NCBI GenBank assembly: GCA_025057635.1
Contig: JANXBD010000013.1
Span: 1 to 33,012 of the forward strand
Source: Thermoflexus sp.
Lineage (GTDB): Bacteria > Chloroflexota > Anaerolineae > Thermoflexales > Thermoflexaceae
Direction: 5' to 3'
Length of the DNA stretch: 33,012 nucleotides
Shown: positions 23,578-31,610 of the stretch, in pieces
Layout: each line of letters opens with the position of its first letter
Numbering within the stretch: the stretch's first letter is position 1
The notes under the pieces: model-generated
Seen by the model: the letters and a program-made list of their open reading frames with translations, nothing else
The model's database searches: none
Told to the model about the DNA's origin: nothing
Position numbers and translations under genes: made by a program

Positions 23578-23662
23578 GGGCCGGTGGCGGAATCGGCAGA
23601 CGCGGCAGACTTAAAATCTGCTGCCCCAAAGGGGCGTGCGGGTTCGAGTCCCGCCCGGCCCA
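23578..23662 (+). tRNA. trnL: tRNA-Leu (UAA)
   Basis: Acceptor arms GGGCCGG / CCGGCCC pair, anticodon stem GCAGA/TCTGC holds loop CTTAAAA (anticodon TAA), and the long variable arm typical of class II tRNA folds as GCCCC-AAA-GGGGC. T arm GCGGG-TTCGAGT-CCCGC; discriminator A; CCA not encoded. Confidence 0.97.
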
Positions 23663-23725
23663 TTCTACGAGGCAGGAACAGAGCCCGAATGCAAGGCTCC
23701 TCTCAGTGCCACAGGGTCAAACCGT

Positions 23726-24196
23726 ATGGCCGAGGTTGCTCCGCTTTTGACGGGGGAAGCGTGGGAAGCGGTTCTCGATTTCTTGAGTCATCGCTCGACC
23801 ATGACCCTGGCAACGGCGGATGAAAGCGGCTGCCCCTATGCGGCCTCCGTTTATTTTGTCCACGATGAAGGGCTGCGGCTTTACTTCCTCTCTTCCCCGG
23901 AGAGTCGCCACGCCCGCCATCTCACTGCCCGATCAGAAGTTGCTGTGACCATTCACGGAGAGCCTTGGGACTGGAGAACAATCCAGGGCCTTCAACTCAC
24001 CGGCACGGCGAATCCGGTGGAGGATCCGGAGGAATGGGAACGGGTGATGATCCGCTATCGGGAGAAGTTTCCCTTCGTTCGGGAGTTACCGCAGGCGCTG
24101 GCCCACGCTTTCCTTTATCGGGTAACTCCAAATTGGGTGCGGTGGATCGACAACACGAAGGGGTTCGGTTATCGAGTGGAGTGGCGTCTAGGATGA
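23726..24196 (+). CDS. Pyridoxamine-phosphate-oxidase-like flavin split-barrel protein
   Basis: This 156-residue protein has the split-barrel pattern of the PNPOx-related family: STMTLATADESGCPYAASVY (24-43), LRLYFLSSPESRHARHL and SEVAVTIHGEPWDWRTIQGL. The conserved Trp-containing WVRWIDNTKGFGYRVEW end is typical of the small single-domain members that bind FMN, F420 or heme. Exact cofactor and substrate are unknown. ATG 23726 gives a family-length protein; the frame open to 23636 runs through tRNA-Leu. It overlaps the next gene by 4 nt (ATGA). Confidence 0.8.
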   Translation: MAEVAPLLTGEAWEAVLDFLSHRSTMTLATADESGCPYAASVYFVHDEGLRLYFLSSPESRHARHLTARSEVAVTIHGEPWDWRTIQGLQLTGTANPVEDPEEWERVMIRYREKFPFVRELPQALAHAFLYRVTPNWVRWIDNTKGFGYRVEWRLG

Positions 24197-24975
24197 TCTA
24201 TCTGCGCGTTCTCTTGCGGTTCTTCAAGGCGAACCTGATGACAGCTATGGAGTATCGGGTTGATTTCTTGGCCAACGCGCTGGTGGCTGTAGCCTCTGCC
24301 CTCTGGACACTGGCGGCGCTTCATGTGTTCTTCATGCATCGCCCACAGCTGGGCGGCTGGCGCTATCAGGAGGCTCTGATCGTCGCCGGGCTCTTCATCG
24401 CCTTTGAGGGCGTGATGGCTGCTCTCTTCCGCCCGAATCTGGAAGAGATCCCGGAAGCTGTTCGTCAGGGCACCCTGGATTTCATACTGCTGCGCCCCTT
24501 GGACAGCCAGTTTTTGATCTCCTTCCAGCGGATGCAGGTCTGGCATCTCACGGATATCTTGCTAGGCCTTGGGATCGTTGCATGGGCCCTGGCCCAGTTG
24601 GGGTGGCCTCCAGTCGGCCGCTTGCTTCTGTTCGGATTGATGTTGCTCTCCGGCTTAGTGATTTTCTACTCGTTATTGATGATCCTGATTACCTTGGCTT
24701 TCTGGTTTGTTGAGGTGGAAAACATCATAGAGTTGATCTATACCTTCTTTGAGGCCGGGCGCTTCCCTGTCACAGCCTTCCCTACGTGGGTACGGATCGT
24801 GCTAACCTTTATTGTTCCTATCGCTTTTCTCACCACTGTGCCTGCTCAGGCGATCCTAGGCTGGCTACAGCCCCAGGGGGTCTTGTCGGGCCTTCTGGTC
24901 GCTATGGTTCTCCTGATGATCAGCCGTGCCCTCTGGCGTTACGCGCTTCGCCATTATACCAGCGCGGGAGGATAG
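24193..24975 (+). CDS. ABC-2 type transporter permease (PF06182-like)
   Basis: This 260-residue membrane protein has about six TM segments. The stretch RQGTLDFILLRPLDSQFLIS (98-117) is diagnostic for the ABC-2 permeases that normally occur as two different permease genes with one ATPase. Here neither the second permease nor an ATPase is visible within the window, so partners must be elsewhere or lost. ATG 24193 overlaps the stop of the flavin-barrel gene (ATGA), indicating translational coupling of two seemingly unrelated proteins. Confidence 0.85.
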   Translation: MIYLRVLLRFFKANLMTAMEYRVDFLANALVAVASALWTLAALHVFFMHRPQLGGWRYQEALIVAGLFIAFEGVMAALFRPNLEEIPEAVRQGTLDFILLRPLDSQFLISFQRMQVWHLTDILLGLGIVAWALAQLGWPPVGRLLLFGLMLLSGLVIFYSLLMILITLAFWFVEVENIIELIYTFFEAGRFPVTAFPTWVRIVLTFIVPIAFLTTVPAQAILGWLQPQGVLSGLLVAMVLLMISRALWRYALRHYTSAGG

Positions 24976-25471
24976 GCCTCGCCTATGGCGATGCCTGTGG
25001 TCGGCCCCTCGGCTATCGTTTTCGCTTGGTCACCACTGTTTGAAAGCCTTCGCATCCCCGCGGAGCACCGCTGTCCATGCAATCCCGCTGCTGATCATGA
25101 CTGGGTCAGCCGCACGGGAAGATCGCCGGAGCCAACGGACGGTTGTTCTATGGTTCTCTCTCCAGTGGGCGGGGTGCTTTAGATGCTTCTACGAAAGAGA
25201 CGGCGTGCTGTTCTTTCCAGGTTCTCCTTTCTTGATCTTAGAACTTAACTTAGCTCTCGTGAAGAGGAGAGAGAAGGGGAGTAGAGGATCTCTGGAAAAG
25301 CGCTCCGCAGACGTTATACTATCGAAAAGGACAGTGGGAGTGAAAGATTTTGGGCTGCGCCTCTGGGAACGCCAATGCCCTGGGGCGCCTATCAGGGAGA
25401 CGCATGTCACCCTTTTGACTGGCCTCTTCGAGTAACATCAGGACGCAGATAGTCCGAGCAGGAGCGTTTGG
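24976..25471. other. Gene-free stretch before the methyltransferase
   Basis: No frame here has a ribosome site, length and composition of a gene. The second half is purine-rich on the + strand (about 25258-25290). A candidate promoter for the methyltransferase gene lies at 25293-25320. No terminator for the ABC-2 gene is seen. Confidence 0.5.
25293..25320 (+). promoter_or_regulatory. Candidate promoter of the methyltransferase gene
   Basis: TGGAAA (25293-25298) and TATACT (25315-25320) are separated by 16 nt. The leader would be about 145 nt. Confidence 0.4.
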
Positions 25472-27040
25472 ATGCTTCCCTTCGCGGATGAGCGCACTTC
25501 GCGGCAGCGGGATCGGCATTTCTGCCGTCGTGAGAAAGTGCTGGGACAGTTTTTCACGCCACCCCAGCTGGCCGCTTGGATGGTGGAGATTGCCCTTCCC
25601 TGGATTCCCTGCCGGGAGTCTATGCTGGATCCTGCCTGCGGGGAGGGGGTGTTCCTGAAACCTGCCCGGGCTTATGGGTTCTCCGAGGTCGTGGGGGTTG
25701 AGGTCGACCATGAGGTCTTCGCAGAATGTGCTCGCCAGCTGGGAGGGGATTCGGGCGTATCCCTCCGCCACGCCAACGCGCTGGAGCTCCTTCCCGAACT
25801 GGAGAGGCGCTTCGATCTGGTGGCGACGAACCCGCCGTTCTCCGCGAAATACGGCCGGGTAAAGGAGAGCCGGCGGCTGGAGCGCTTTGCCCTCGGGGCA
25901 GAACGGCGCAGCGAGGCGATGGAGGTGCTGTTCCTGGAGCTCAGCGTGCGGGCGCTGCGGGAAGATGGGGCGCTGGCGATCGTGCTCCCGGAGGGCCTCT
26001 TTGCCAATCTGCCCTATCGTCGGGTTCGGGATTGGTTGATCCGCCATGTCACGCCGGTGGCGATCATCAGCCTCTCCCGACAGTTCTTCCCCGCGAAAAG
26101 CTGTATTCTGCTCGCCCGCAAGGGAGCCGCCTCTCCTTCCGCTCCGGTGCTTCTCGCCCACGTAGAGGAGGAAGCGGATCTGGCCCAGGTATTCAGGCAG
26201 CTGAAAGAAGGCGAGGGGGTTCGCAAACCGATCGGAGAGCTTTTGGAGGATATGGCCCCGTTGCACCATCTGCGCCCTCCCGTCCTTCGGTCTGTTTTCC
26301 CGCTCCGCCCTCTGAAGGAGCTATTGAAAGAGATGCGCGGCGGCCATGCCGAATATGGAGCACGACGGAAGTTCGCCGCATCCGGGATTCCCTTCCTCTC
26401 CGCCAAGACCGTCACACCGTTCGGGATCGATCTCCGCCGGGATGGGCGGCGGATCGCCCCGGGCAGCCCGATGGATCATCCGGGGGCGCGCGCGCGAACG
26501 GGCGATGTGCTGTTCGTGCGGGTCGGGGTCGGGTGCATCGGCCGAGCGGCGGTGGTGCTGGGGGAGGATGAGGAAGGCATTGCGGACGATTACATCTACA
26601 TTTTGCGCCTGGACTCCAGCCGGATGCTGCCGGAGTTCTTCGCGTGGCTTACGCAGACGGCCCTGTTCCGACAGCAGCTGGAGCGCATCTGGCGGGGGAC
26701 CGGGACGGTGACGGTGCCTCAGCGGCTGTTGCGGGAGGTCCTGGTGCCGGTGCCGCCCCTTTCCGTCCAGGAAGTCTTCGCCGACGCATATCGCCGCCTT
26801 CATCGGCAGCACCGGGAGGGAAGCGCCCTTGCTGAAGATCTGGCGTTCTGGATAGATCGCTTACAGCATCTCTTGGAGCGGGGAGATAATGAAGCAGGGG
26901 AAGTTCATTGCCGCAAGATGGGATGCGAACCATCGGAAGATCGTCTGCGAGCTGCCTCTGACTCGGCCGACCGGGAAAGTGCGGGTGAAGCGAAAGGGCC
27001 AGCCGATTGCTACTCGTCGGGTTCCTTTGCAAGCGGATGA
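25472..27040 (+). CDS. N6-adenine DNA methyltransferase fused to a specificity (TRD) domain
   Basis: This 522-residue protein starts with the gamma-class N6-methyltransferase block: GQFFTP (25-30), motif I DPACGEGVF (53-61) for SAM binding, and motif IV NPPF (120-123), the catalytic tetrad. From about 300 it has an HsdS-like target-recognition domain (GIPFLSAKTVTPFG, GDVLFVRVGVGCIGRAAVV, VPQRLLREVLVPVPP) and a closing helix. M and S functions are thus fused, as in some type II systems. After about residue 470 the frame overlaps the next gene by 152 nt on the same strand; one extra G in the run at 26880-26883 would end the protein at TAA 26887-26889 in a normal TAATG junction, so the last 50 residues are probably a frameshift artefact. 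ATG has GGAG 7 nt upstream. Confidence 0.85.
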   Translation: MLPFADERTSRQRDRHFCRREKVLGQFFTPPQLAAWMVEIALPWIPCRESMLDPACGEGVFLKPARAYGFSEVVGVEVDHEVFAECARQLGGDSGVSLRHANALELLPELERRFDLVATNPPFSAKYGRVKESRRLERFALGAERRSEAMEVLFLELSVRALREDGALAIVLPEGLFANLPYRRVRDWLIRHVTPVAIISLSRQFFPAKSCILLARKGAASPSAPVLLAHVEEEADLAQVFRQLKEGEGVRKPIGELLEDMAPLHHLRPPVLRSVFPLRPLKELLKEMRGGHAEYGARRKFAASGIPFLSAKTVTPFGIDLRRDGRRIAPGSPMDHPGARARTGDVLFVRVGVGCIGRAAVVLGEDEEGIADDYIYILRLDSSRMLPEFFAWLTQTALFRQQLERIWRGTGTVTVPQRLLREVLVPVPPLSVQEVFADAYRRLHRQHREGSALAEDLAFWIDRLQHLLERGDNEAGEVHCRKMGCEPSEDRLRAASDSADRESAGEAKGPADCYSSGSFASG

Positions 27041-27581
27041 CGAGCTGGAATGGCAGATTTCTTACCAGAATCCTGACGGGGGCCCTGTCGAGCTCGGAGA
27101 ATGGCTACGATGAGCCTATGAATATGAACTGTTAAGTCGCGAAGATATACGGCAGCTGCACGGTCTTGTATGATCCCATCGCGAGTTCTTTGATGAGATA
27201 TTCGCAATCGACGAGGAACTCGCATCCCGGGAGTTTGAGGGCTTTAAGTTGCAGTGGCGTAGGCATCCGGTGTTGCGACGAGAGTTATGGTCAGAAGACG
27301 GGCTGGAAGCGACCATCGTGGTTGAGCTTCGACATCGACAGCGAGCCGTTGGATTTCAGGCGATGGTATTTCTGCTGATCCCGTTGCAGCGATGTGATCC
27401 GGCCGACCTCATCGGGCGTCCGGCAAAGCCAAAGGAAGTAGCATATTGGTCGCCATCAAGGGAAATATTGATCGCTTTAATTCACGCCTTTTCGATTTCT
27501 TCCCGCTCTCACCAGAAAGACATCGCTCATCTTCTAAAGAGATTGATCGGGCATGAGCGCTGGATTCATCACCTGGGCTGA
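26889..27581 (+). pseudogene. Partner of the methyltransferase, one frame with two in-frame TGA codons
   Basis: From ATG 26889 a single frame runs 230 codons to TGA 27579-27581, interrupted by TGA at 27111-27113 (codon 75) and 27171-27173 (codon 95). The three pieces read like one protein: a beta-rich start (MKQGKFIAARWDANHRKIVC), AYEYELLSREDIRQLHGLV, then SHREFFDEIFAIDEELASRE to the end. Both stops could come from CGA (Arg) by C to T. I recognise no family; a restriction or recognition subunit is the natural guess from the neighbour. Alternatives: only the first 74 residues are expressed, or TGA is read through. The end overlaps the alr start by 29 nt. Confidence 0.55.
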
Positions 27582-28764
27582 GATCGATCTGGACGCGATC
27601 GCGGAGAACACGCGGGCGATGAAGCGGTGGGTGGGCAATCGGGTGGAGATCATCGCCGTGGTGAAGGCTGACGCCTATGGCCACGGTGCAGTCCCGGTGG
27701 CCCGCACTGTTCTAAAGGCCGGCGCTACCCGCTTGGCAGTTCATCGCCTGACGGAGGGGGTGGCCCTTCGTCAGGCGGGGATCGAGGCGCCGATCTTGGT
27801 AATGGCGCCTCTGCTGCCCGAGGAGGCCGCCGAGATGATCCGCTGGCAGCTGACTCCTACGCTTTCCACGATCGAAGTTGCCCAGGCGCTTGATGGGATC
27901 GCCCGAGGAACTGGGCGCAGGATGCCAGTCCACGTGGAGGTCGATACGGGAATGGGGCGGGCCGGGCTCCTTCCCCAGGACGCGGTGAGTTTCGCTTGTG
28001 CGGTATCGAGAATGGATGGTCTGACCCTGGAGGGTCTCTACACTCACTTTGCCACTGCAGATGAGAAGGATCCTTCTTTCGTCAGGCGTCAGCTGTGCCG
28101 GTTCGAGGAGGTGGTTGCTACGCTGGAAGCTTCTGGGGTTCGGATTCCACTTCGCCATACGGCCAATAGTGCCGCCGCCTTGCGCTTCCCAGCAGCTCAT
28201 TTTGAAGCTGTGCGCCCAGGGATCGCGCTCTATGGGATGCGTCCCTCGCTAGAATGGGAGCCTCCTTTTCCCTTGCGCCCCGCCATGACCATCCGGAGCC
28301 GGGTGATTCGGGTGTGGACCCTAGCCCCAGGTGAGTCAGTGGGATATGGGCAAACCTTCATTACGGATCGGGCACGTCGCATGGCTTTGGTGCCGATCGG
28401 TTATGGCGATGGCTATCCTCACGCTCTCTCGAGCCGAGGGGCCGTTCTGATTCGAGGCCAGCGGGCCTCGGTATGTGGCCGGGTGAGCATGGATCAGATC
28501 GTAGTGGATGTGAGCAAGATCCCGGATGTCCGAGTAGGAGACGAGGTGGTGATCATAGGCCGGCAGGGGGAGGAGGAGATCTGGGCAGAGGAACTGGCGG
28601 CGTGGGCAGGCACGATTCACTATGAGATCACAACCCGGATCTCTCCCCGGGTGCCCCGCATCTACCGAGAGGGATCTCGAAGAACCATCATCGTGGGGCG
28701 CTATTCCGATTTCCATACTTGTATCGAGGCGAGAGATGATCCAGCTCTATCTTCGTTTTCTTGA
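27553..28764 (+). CDS. alr: Alanine racemase
   Basis: This 403-residue PLP enzyme interconverts L- and D-alanine for peptidoglycan. The N-terminal TIM barrel begins WAEIDLDAIAENTRAM and carries the PLP lysine in VVKADAYGHG (K38). Later family motifs are LYTHFATADEKD, HTANSAAAL and RPGIALYGMRPS. The C-terminal domain has ESVGYGQTF with the second catalytic Tyr and GRVSMDQIVVDV. The ATG has a weak ribosome site and lies within the end of the broken upstream frame. The end overlaps aroB by 29 nt. Its length is slightly above the usual 370-390 owing to a short C-terminal tail. Confidence 0.95.
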   Translation: MSAGFITWAEIDLDAIAENTRAMKRWVGNRVEIIAVVKADAYGHGAVPVARTVLKAGATRLAVHRLTEGVALRQAGIEAPILVMAPLLPEEAAEMIRWQLTPTLSTIEVAQALDGIARGTGRRMPVHVEVDTGMGRAGLLPQDAVSFACAVSRMDGLTLEGLYTHFATADEKDPSFVRRQLCRFEEVVATLEASGVRIPLRHTANSAAALRFPAAHFEAVRPGIALYGMRPSLEWEPPFPLRPAMTIRSRVIRVWTLAPGESVGYGQTFITDRARRMALVPIGYGDGYPHALSSRGAVLIRGQRASVCGRVSMDQIVVDVSKIPDVRVGDEVVIIGRQGEEEIWAEELAAWAGTIHYEITTRISPRVPRIYREGSRRTIIVGRYSDFHTCIEARDDPALSSFS

Positions 28765-29860
28765 GCGGGAACGTTCCCATCCGATTTGGCTTTCAACTGG
28801 CCTGCTGGATTACTGCGGAGCAGCCTTGCGGGAGGCGGGTCTGGAGGGCATGGTAGCCCTGGTGAGTGATACCATTGTCGCGACCTATCATGGTGGGCGA
28901 ATACGTCGATCCCTGGAGGAAGCTGGGTTTTCGGTCTTGGAGATCCAACTGCCGCCGGGGGAAGGAACGAAAACCCTAGATACGGCCACAGTGCTTTATC
29001 GGTCTCTTGCACAGAACGGGATCGGGCGAGACGGCCTCTTGATCGGCCTAGGGGGTGGGGTGGTGCTGGATCTATCCGGTTTTGTCGCTGCCACGTATAT
29101 GCGAGGGATCCCCTTTGTCGGTATTCCCACCACTTTATTGGCTATGGTTGATGCTGCCATCGGAGGGAAAACAGGGGTCGATCTCCCGGAGGGTAAAAAC
29201 TTGGTCGGTGCCTTCTACCCTCCACGTCTGCTGCTGATCGATCCCACCGCGTTGCATACCCTTCCTCCTGCGGAATGGCGAAACGGAATGGCAGAAGTGA
29301 TCAAAGCCGCTCTGATTGGGGATCCTGAGCTGTGGCAGCAATTCCGTAGCGATCCAGCTCGCTGGGCCACGATCCCAGAGGAAGGAACGCTGATGGATCT
29401 GCTCACCCGAGCGATCGCCGTCAAGATCCGTGTTGTGGAGCGCGATCCCCTGGAAACCCGAGGAGAGCGGGAGGTGCTAAATCTGGGTCATACGTTTGGG
29501 CACGCCTTTGAACGGGTCAGTGGGTATCGGGTTCCACATGGGGAAGCGGTAGCTGTAGGGATGGTCGCCGCTTCGGTGCTCTCGGCCCAGCTGGGCTTGC
29601 TGGAGGATCTCGATCTTCCTCGTCAGCTCGAGGTAGTGCTAGAAGGGATCGGTCTTCCCACCCGCTGGCAGGCGTGGCTGGCCCGGTGTGGCGTGGATGC
29701 GACGCCAGAACAGGTGATCGCCGCGATGGGAACAGACAAGAAGCGGCGTGGCGGGCGCCTGCGGTTTGTGGTGATCCAGCGGCCAGGCGTGGTGCGCGTT
29801 GATAAGGACGTGCCCTACTTAGCAGTACATCGAGCCCTCGAGGAAACAGCTCACCCTTAG
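28736..29860 (+). CDS. aroB: 3-dehydroquinate synthase
   Basis: This 374-residue NAD-dependent enzyme makes dehydroquinate from DAHP in the shikimate pathway. The NAD-binding GLGGGVVLDLSGFVAATYMR and the active-site stretch GIPTTLLAMVDAAIGGKTG, GKNLVGAFYPP are fully conserved; NLGHTFGHAFE and PHGEAVAVGM give the metal-binding His residues. ATG 28736 with GAGG upstream starts within the end of alr (29-nt overlap), so the two genes form an operon, though not one pathway. Confidence 0.96.
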   Translation: MIQLYLRFLERERSHPIWLSTGLLDYCGAALREAGLEGMVALVSDTIVATYHGGRIRRSLEEAGFSVLEIQLPPGEGTKTLDTATVLYRSLAQNGIGRDGLLIGLGGGVVLDLSGFVAATYMRGIPFVGIPTTLLAMVDAAIGGKTGVDLPEGKNLVGAFYPPRLLLIDPTALHTLPPAEWRNGMAEVIKAALIGDPELWQQFRSDPARWATIPEEGTLMDLLTRAIAVKIRVVERDPLETRGEREVLNLGHTFGHAFERVSGYRVPHGEAVAVGMVAASVLSAQLGLLEDLDLPRQLEVVLEGIGLPTRWQAWLARCGVDATPEQVIAAMGTDKKRRGGRLRFVVIQRPGVVRVDKDVPYLAVHRALEETAHP

Positions 29861-29863
29861 GGC

Positions 29864-30249
29864 TTATGTGACCATTCGAATGATGCCGGGTTTAGCTCGT
29901 TCTTCTCGATTGTCCAGTTCTCGCATCCGAATGTCGGAATGGCTTGGGTGTGCCCCGATCCAAAATGCCCAGCTGCCGGTGCGATCTCCGGTAACCAGCG
30001 TGTCCAGTAGATCGGTTCAGCCATGAAAGAGAGACAATGATGTCCCCCATCGGCCTACCCATACCGATGCCAGGGGCATGGCTCCCGCGTCAGCCACATC
30101 CCACCCATGGGTCGTAGAGCCGGAAGCCGAACTCATGTAAGCCCAGAGGCTCATCCCACGATCACCGTCCGGTTGTGGTTGGCGTCGTAGGCATATTCGA
30201 CCGCCGTGCCATCGTCGTAGGCCACCCGCACCAGAAGGCCGTCGGCAAT
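29864..30249 (-). pseudogene. Decayed RHS/YD-repeat gene fragment
   Basis: Three frames in succession carry RHS features. First VRVAYDDGTAVEYAYDANHN (a YD repeat) ends at a stop at 30151-30153. Then LHEFGFRLYDPW, the mark of the RHS core end, stops at 30090-30092. The third frame reads MPLASVWVGRWGTSLSLFHG, an in-frame TGA at 30017-30019, then TDLLDTLVTGDRTGSWAFW and onward to TAA at 29864-29866. An intact gene would encode a large secreted repeat protein with a variable C-terminal domain; the last part could be such a tip. At least two frameshifts and one stop make it dead. No ribosome site or start is seen. Confidence 0.65.
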
Positions 30250-30329
30250 GGATTAGGAATCTCACCCTCTTGCTATGATTGTTCCTGCGTCGCCTCTGGG
30301 GGGCCTTGGGAGGGCCGGGCGGGGGCGGT

Positions 30330-31508
30330 TCACCACATCTCGAAGATCCCGGCCGCTCCCATGCCACCGCCAATGCACATGGTGACCATTCCATAGCGGC
30401 CACCCCGATGGCGTAGTTCGTTGAGGATCTGGACGGTGAGCTTGGCCCCGGTGCAGCCTAAGGGATGCCCCAAGGCGATGGCCCCGCCGTTCACGTTGAC
30501 CCGTTCCGGATCCATCTCCAGCTGCCGGATCACCGCCAGGGCCTGGGCGGCGAACGCCTCGTTGAGCTCGATGAGATCGATGTCCTCCAGCCGCAGCCCA
30601 GCTATCCTCAAGGCCTTCGGGATAGCCTCCACCGGCCCGATGCCGAAGAGATCCGGTGGCACCCCGGCGACCGCGAAAGAGACGAAGCGGGCGATGGGCT
30701 GCAGGCCCAGGGATTCCGCCCGTTCTCGGGCCATCACCACCACGGCGGCGGCGCCATCGCTCATCTGAGAGGAGTTCCCCGCTGTGACCACGCCGCCGTT
30801 CTTGAAGGCGGGCGGAAGCCGCGAGAGGGCCTCCATGGAGGTGTCCCGCCGTGGCCCTTCGTCGGTGTCGAAGAGGACCTTCCGCCGCACCACCTGGCCG
30901 TCCTCCGCTGGCTCGGCCACTTCCACCTCCAGCGGGACGATCTCTTGTTGAAATTTCCCAGCGTCGATTGCGGCGATGGCCCGCTGGTGGCTGCGCAGGG
31001 AAAAGGCGTCGGCGTCCTCCCGGGAGATGTCGAACTTCTCCGCCAGCCGTTCGGTGCCCAGCCCCATGCTGATGAATACCTCGGGCCATGCCGCTGCCAG
31101 CTCCGGATCGGGCCGCAGGGTGAAGCCGGTCATCGGCACCAGGGACATCGATTCCACCCCGCCGGCGATGATGATGTCGGCCCCGCCAGTCATGATCCGC
31201 TCGGCGGCTAAGGCGATGGCCTGGAGCCCGGAGGAGCAGAAGCGGTTGATGGTCATCGCTGGGACGCTGGTGGGAAGCCCAGCCTTGAGGGCGGCAATGC
31301 GAGCGATGTTGAGCCCTTGGTGGCCTTCCGGCATGGCGCAGCCCAGGATGACATCGTCCACCATCCCCGGCTCCACCCCGGGGGCCCGCCGCAGCGCCTC
31401 CGCGATCACCGTCGCCGCCAGGGCCTCCGGACGGGTGGTCCGAAGGGTTCCTTTCTTCGCTTTCCCCACCGCCGTTCGCACGCCGGAGACGATCACCGCC
31501 TCGCGCAT
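30330..31508 (-). CDS. fadA: Acetyl-CoA acyltransferase (thiolase), beta-oxidation
   Basis: This 392-residue thiolase cleaves 3-ketoacyl-CoA (or condenses acetyl-CoA). The triad is visible: C91 in [11 protein letters not shown]348 in [15 protein letters not shown] and C378 in [13 protein letters not shown] 31508 has AGGAGG 6 nt upstream; the frame open to 31565 is not needed. It lies about 100 bp after the FadN-type gene on the same strand, so the two form the usual beta-oxidation pair. The gap between them contains a perfect 14-bp inverted repeat. Confidence 0.93.
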   Translation of the reverse strand: MREAVIVSGVRTAVGKAKKGTLRTTRPEALAATVIAEALRRAPGVEPGMVDDVILGCAMPEGHQGLNIARIAALKAGLPTSVPAMTINRFCSSGLQAIALAAERIMTGGADIIIAGGVESMSLVPMTGFTLRPDPELAAAWPEVFISMGLGTERLAEKFDISREDADAFSLRSHQRAIAAIDAGKFQQEIVPLEVEVAEPAEDGQVVRRKVLFDTDEGPRRDTSMEALSRLPPAFKNGGVVTAGNSSQMSDGAAAVVVMARERAESLGLQPIARFVSFAVAGVPPDLFGIGPVEAIPKALRIAGLRLEDIDLIELNEAFAAQALAVIRQLEMDPERVNVNGGAIALGHPLGCTGAKLTVQILNELRHRGGRYGMVTMCIGGGMGAAGIFEMW

Positions 31509-31574
31509 GGAAAGCCTCCTGATGAGAATGAAAGGGCATGCGGAACCTGTGTCTCGAGAATGCACAGGGGTATT

Positions 31575-31606
31575 CGTAGGGGCAACCCCAGAGGGTTGCC
31601 CCTACG
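31575..31606. repeat. Perfect 14-bp inverted repeat (REP/MITE-like hairpin)
   Basis: The arms CGTAGGGGCAACCC (31575-31588) and GGGTTGCCCCTACG (31593-31606) pair perfectly around caga. There is no T-tract on the minus side, so it is not a classical terminator. The GTAGGGGC-type palindrome resembles dispersed hairpin repeats seen in many bacterial genomes, Chloroflexota and cyanobacteria included; copy number here cannot be seen. It ends 4 bp before the stop of fadN. Confidence 0.8.
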
Positions 31607-31610
31607 ATAA

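Noticed and set aside
26889-27581. UGA as selenocysteine in the interrupted frame
   Set aside because: No SECIS-like hairpin is apparent just after either TGA and the surrounding residues have no redox motif; two nonsense mutations are simpler.
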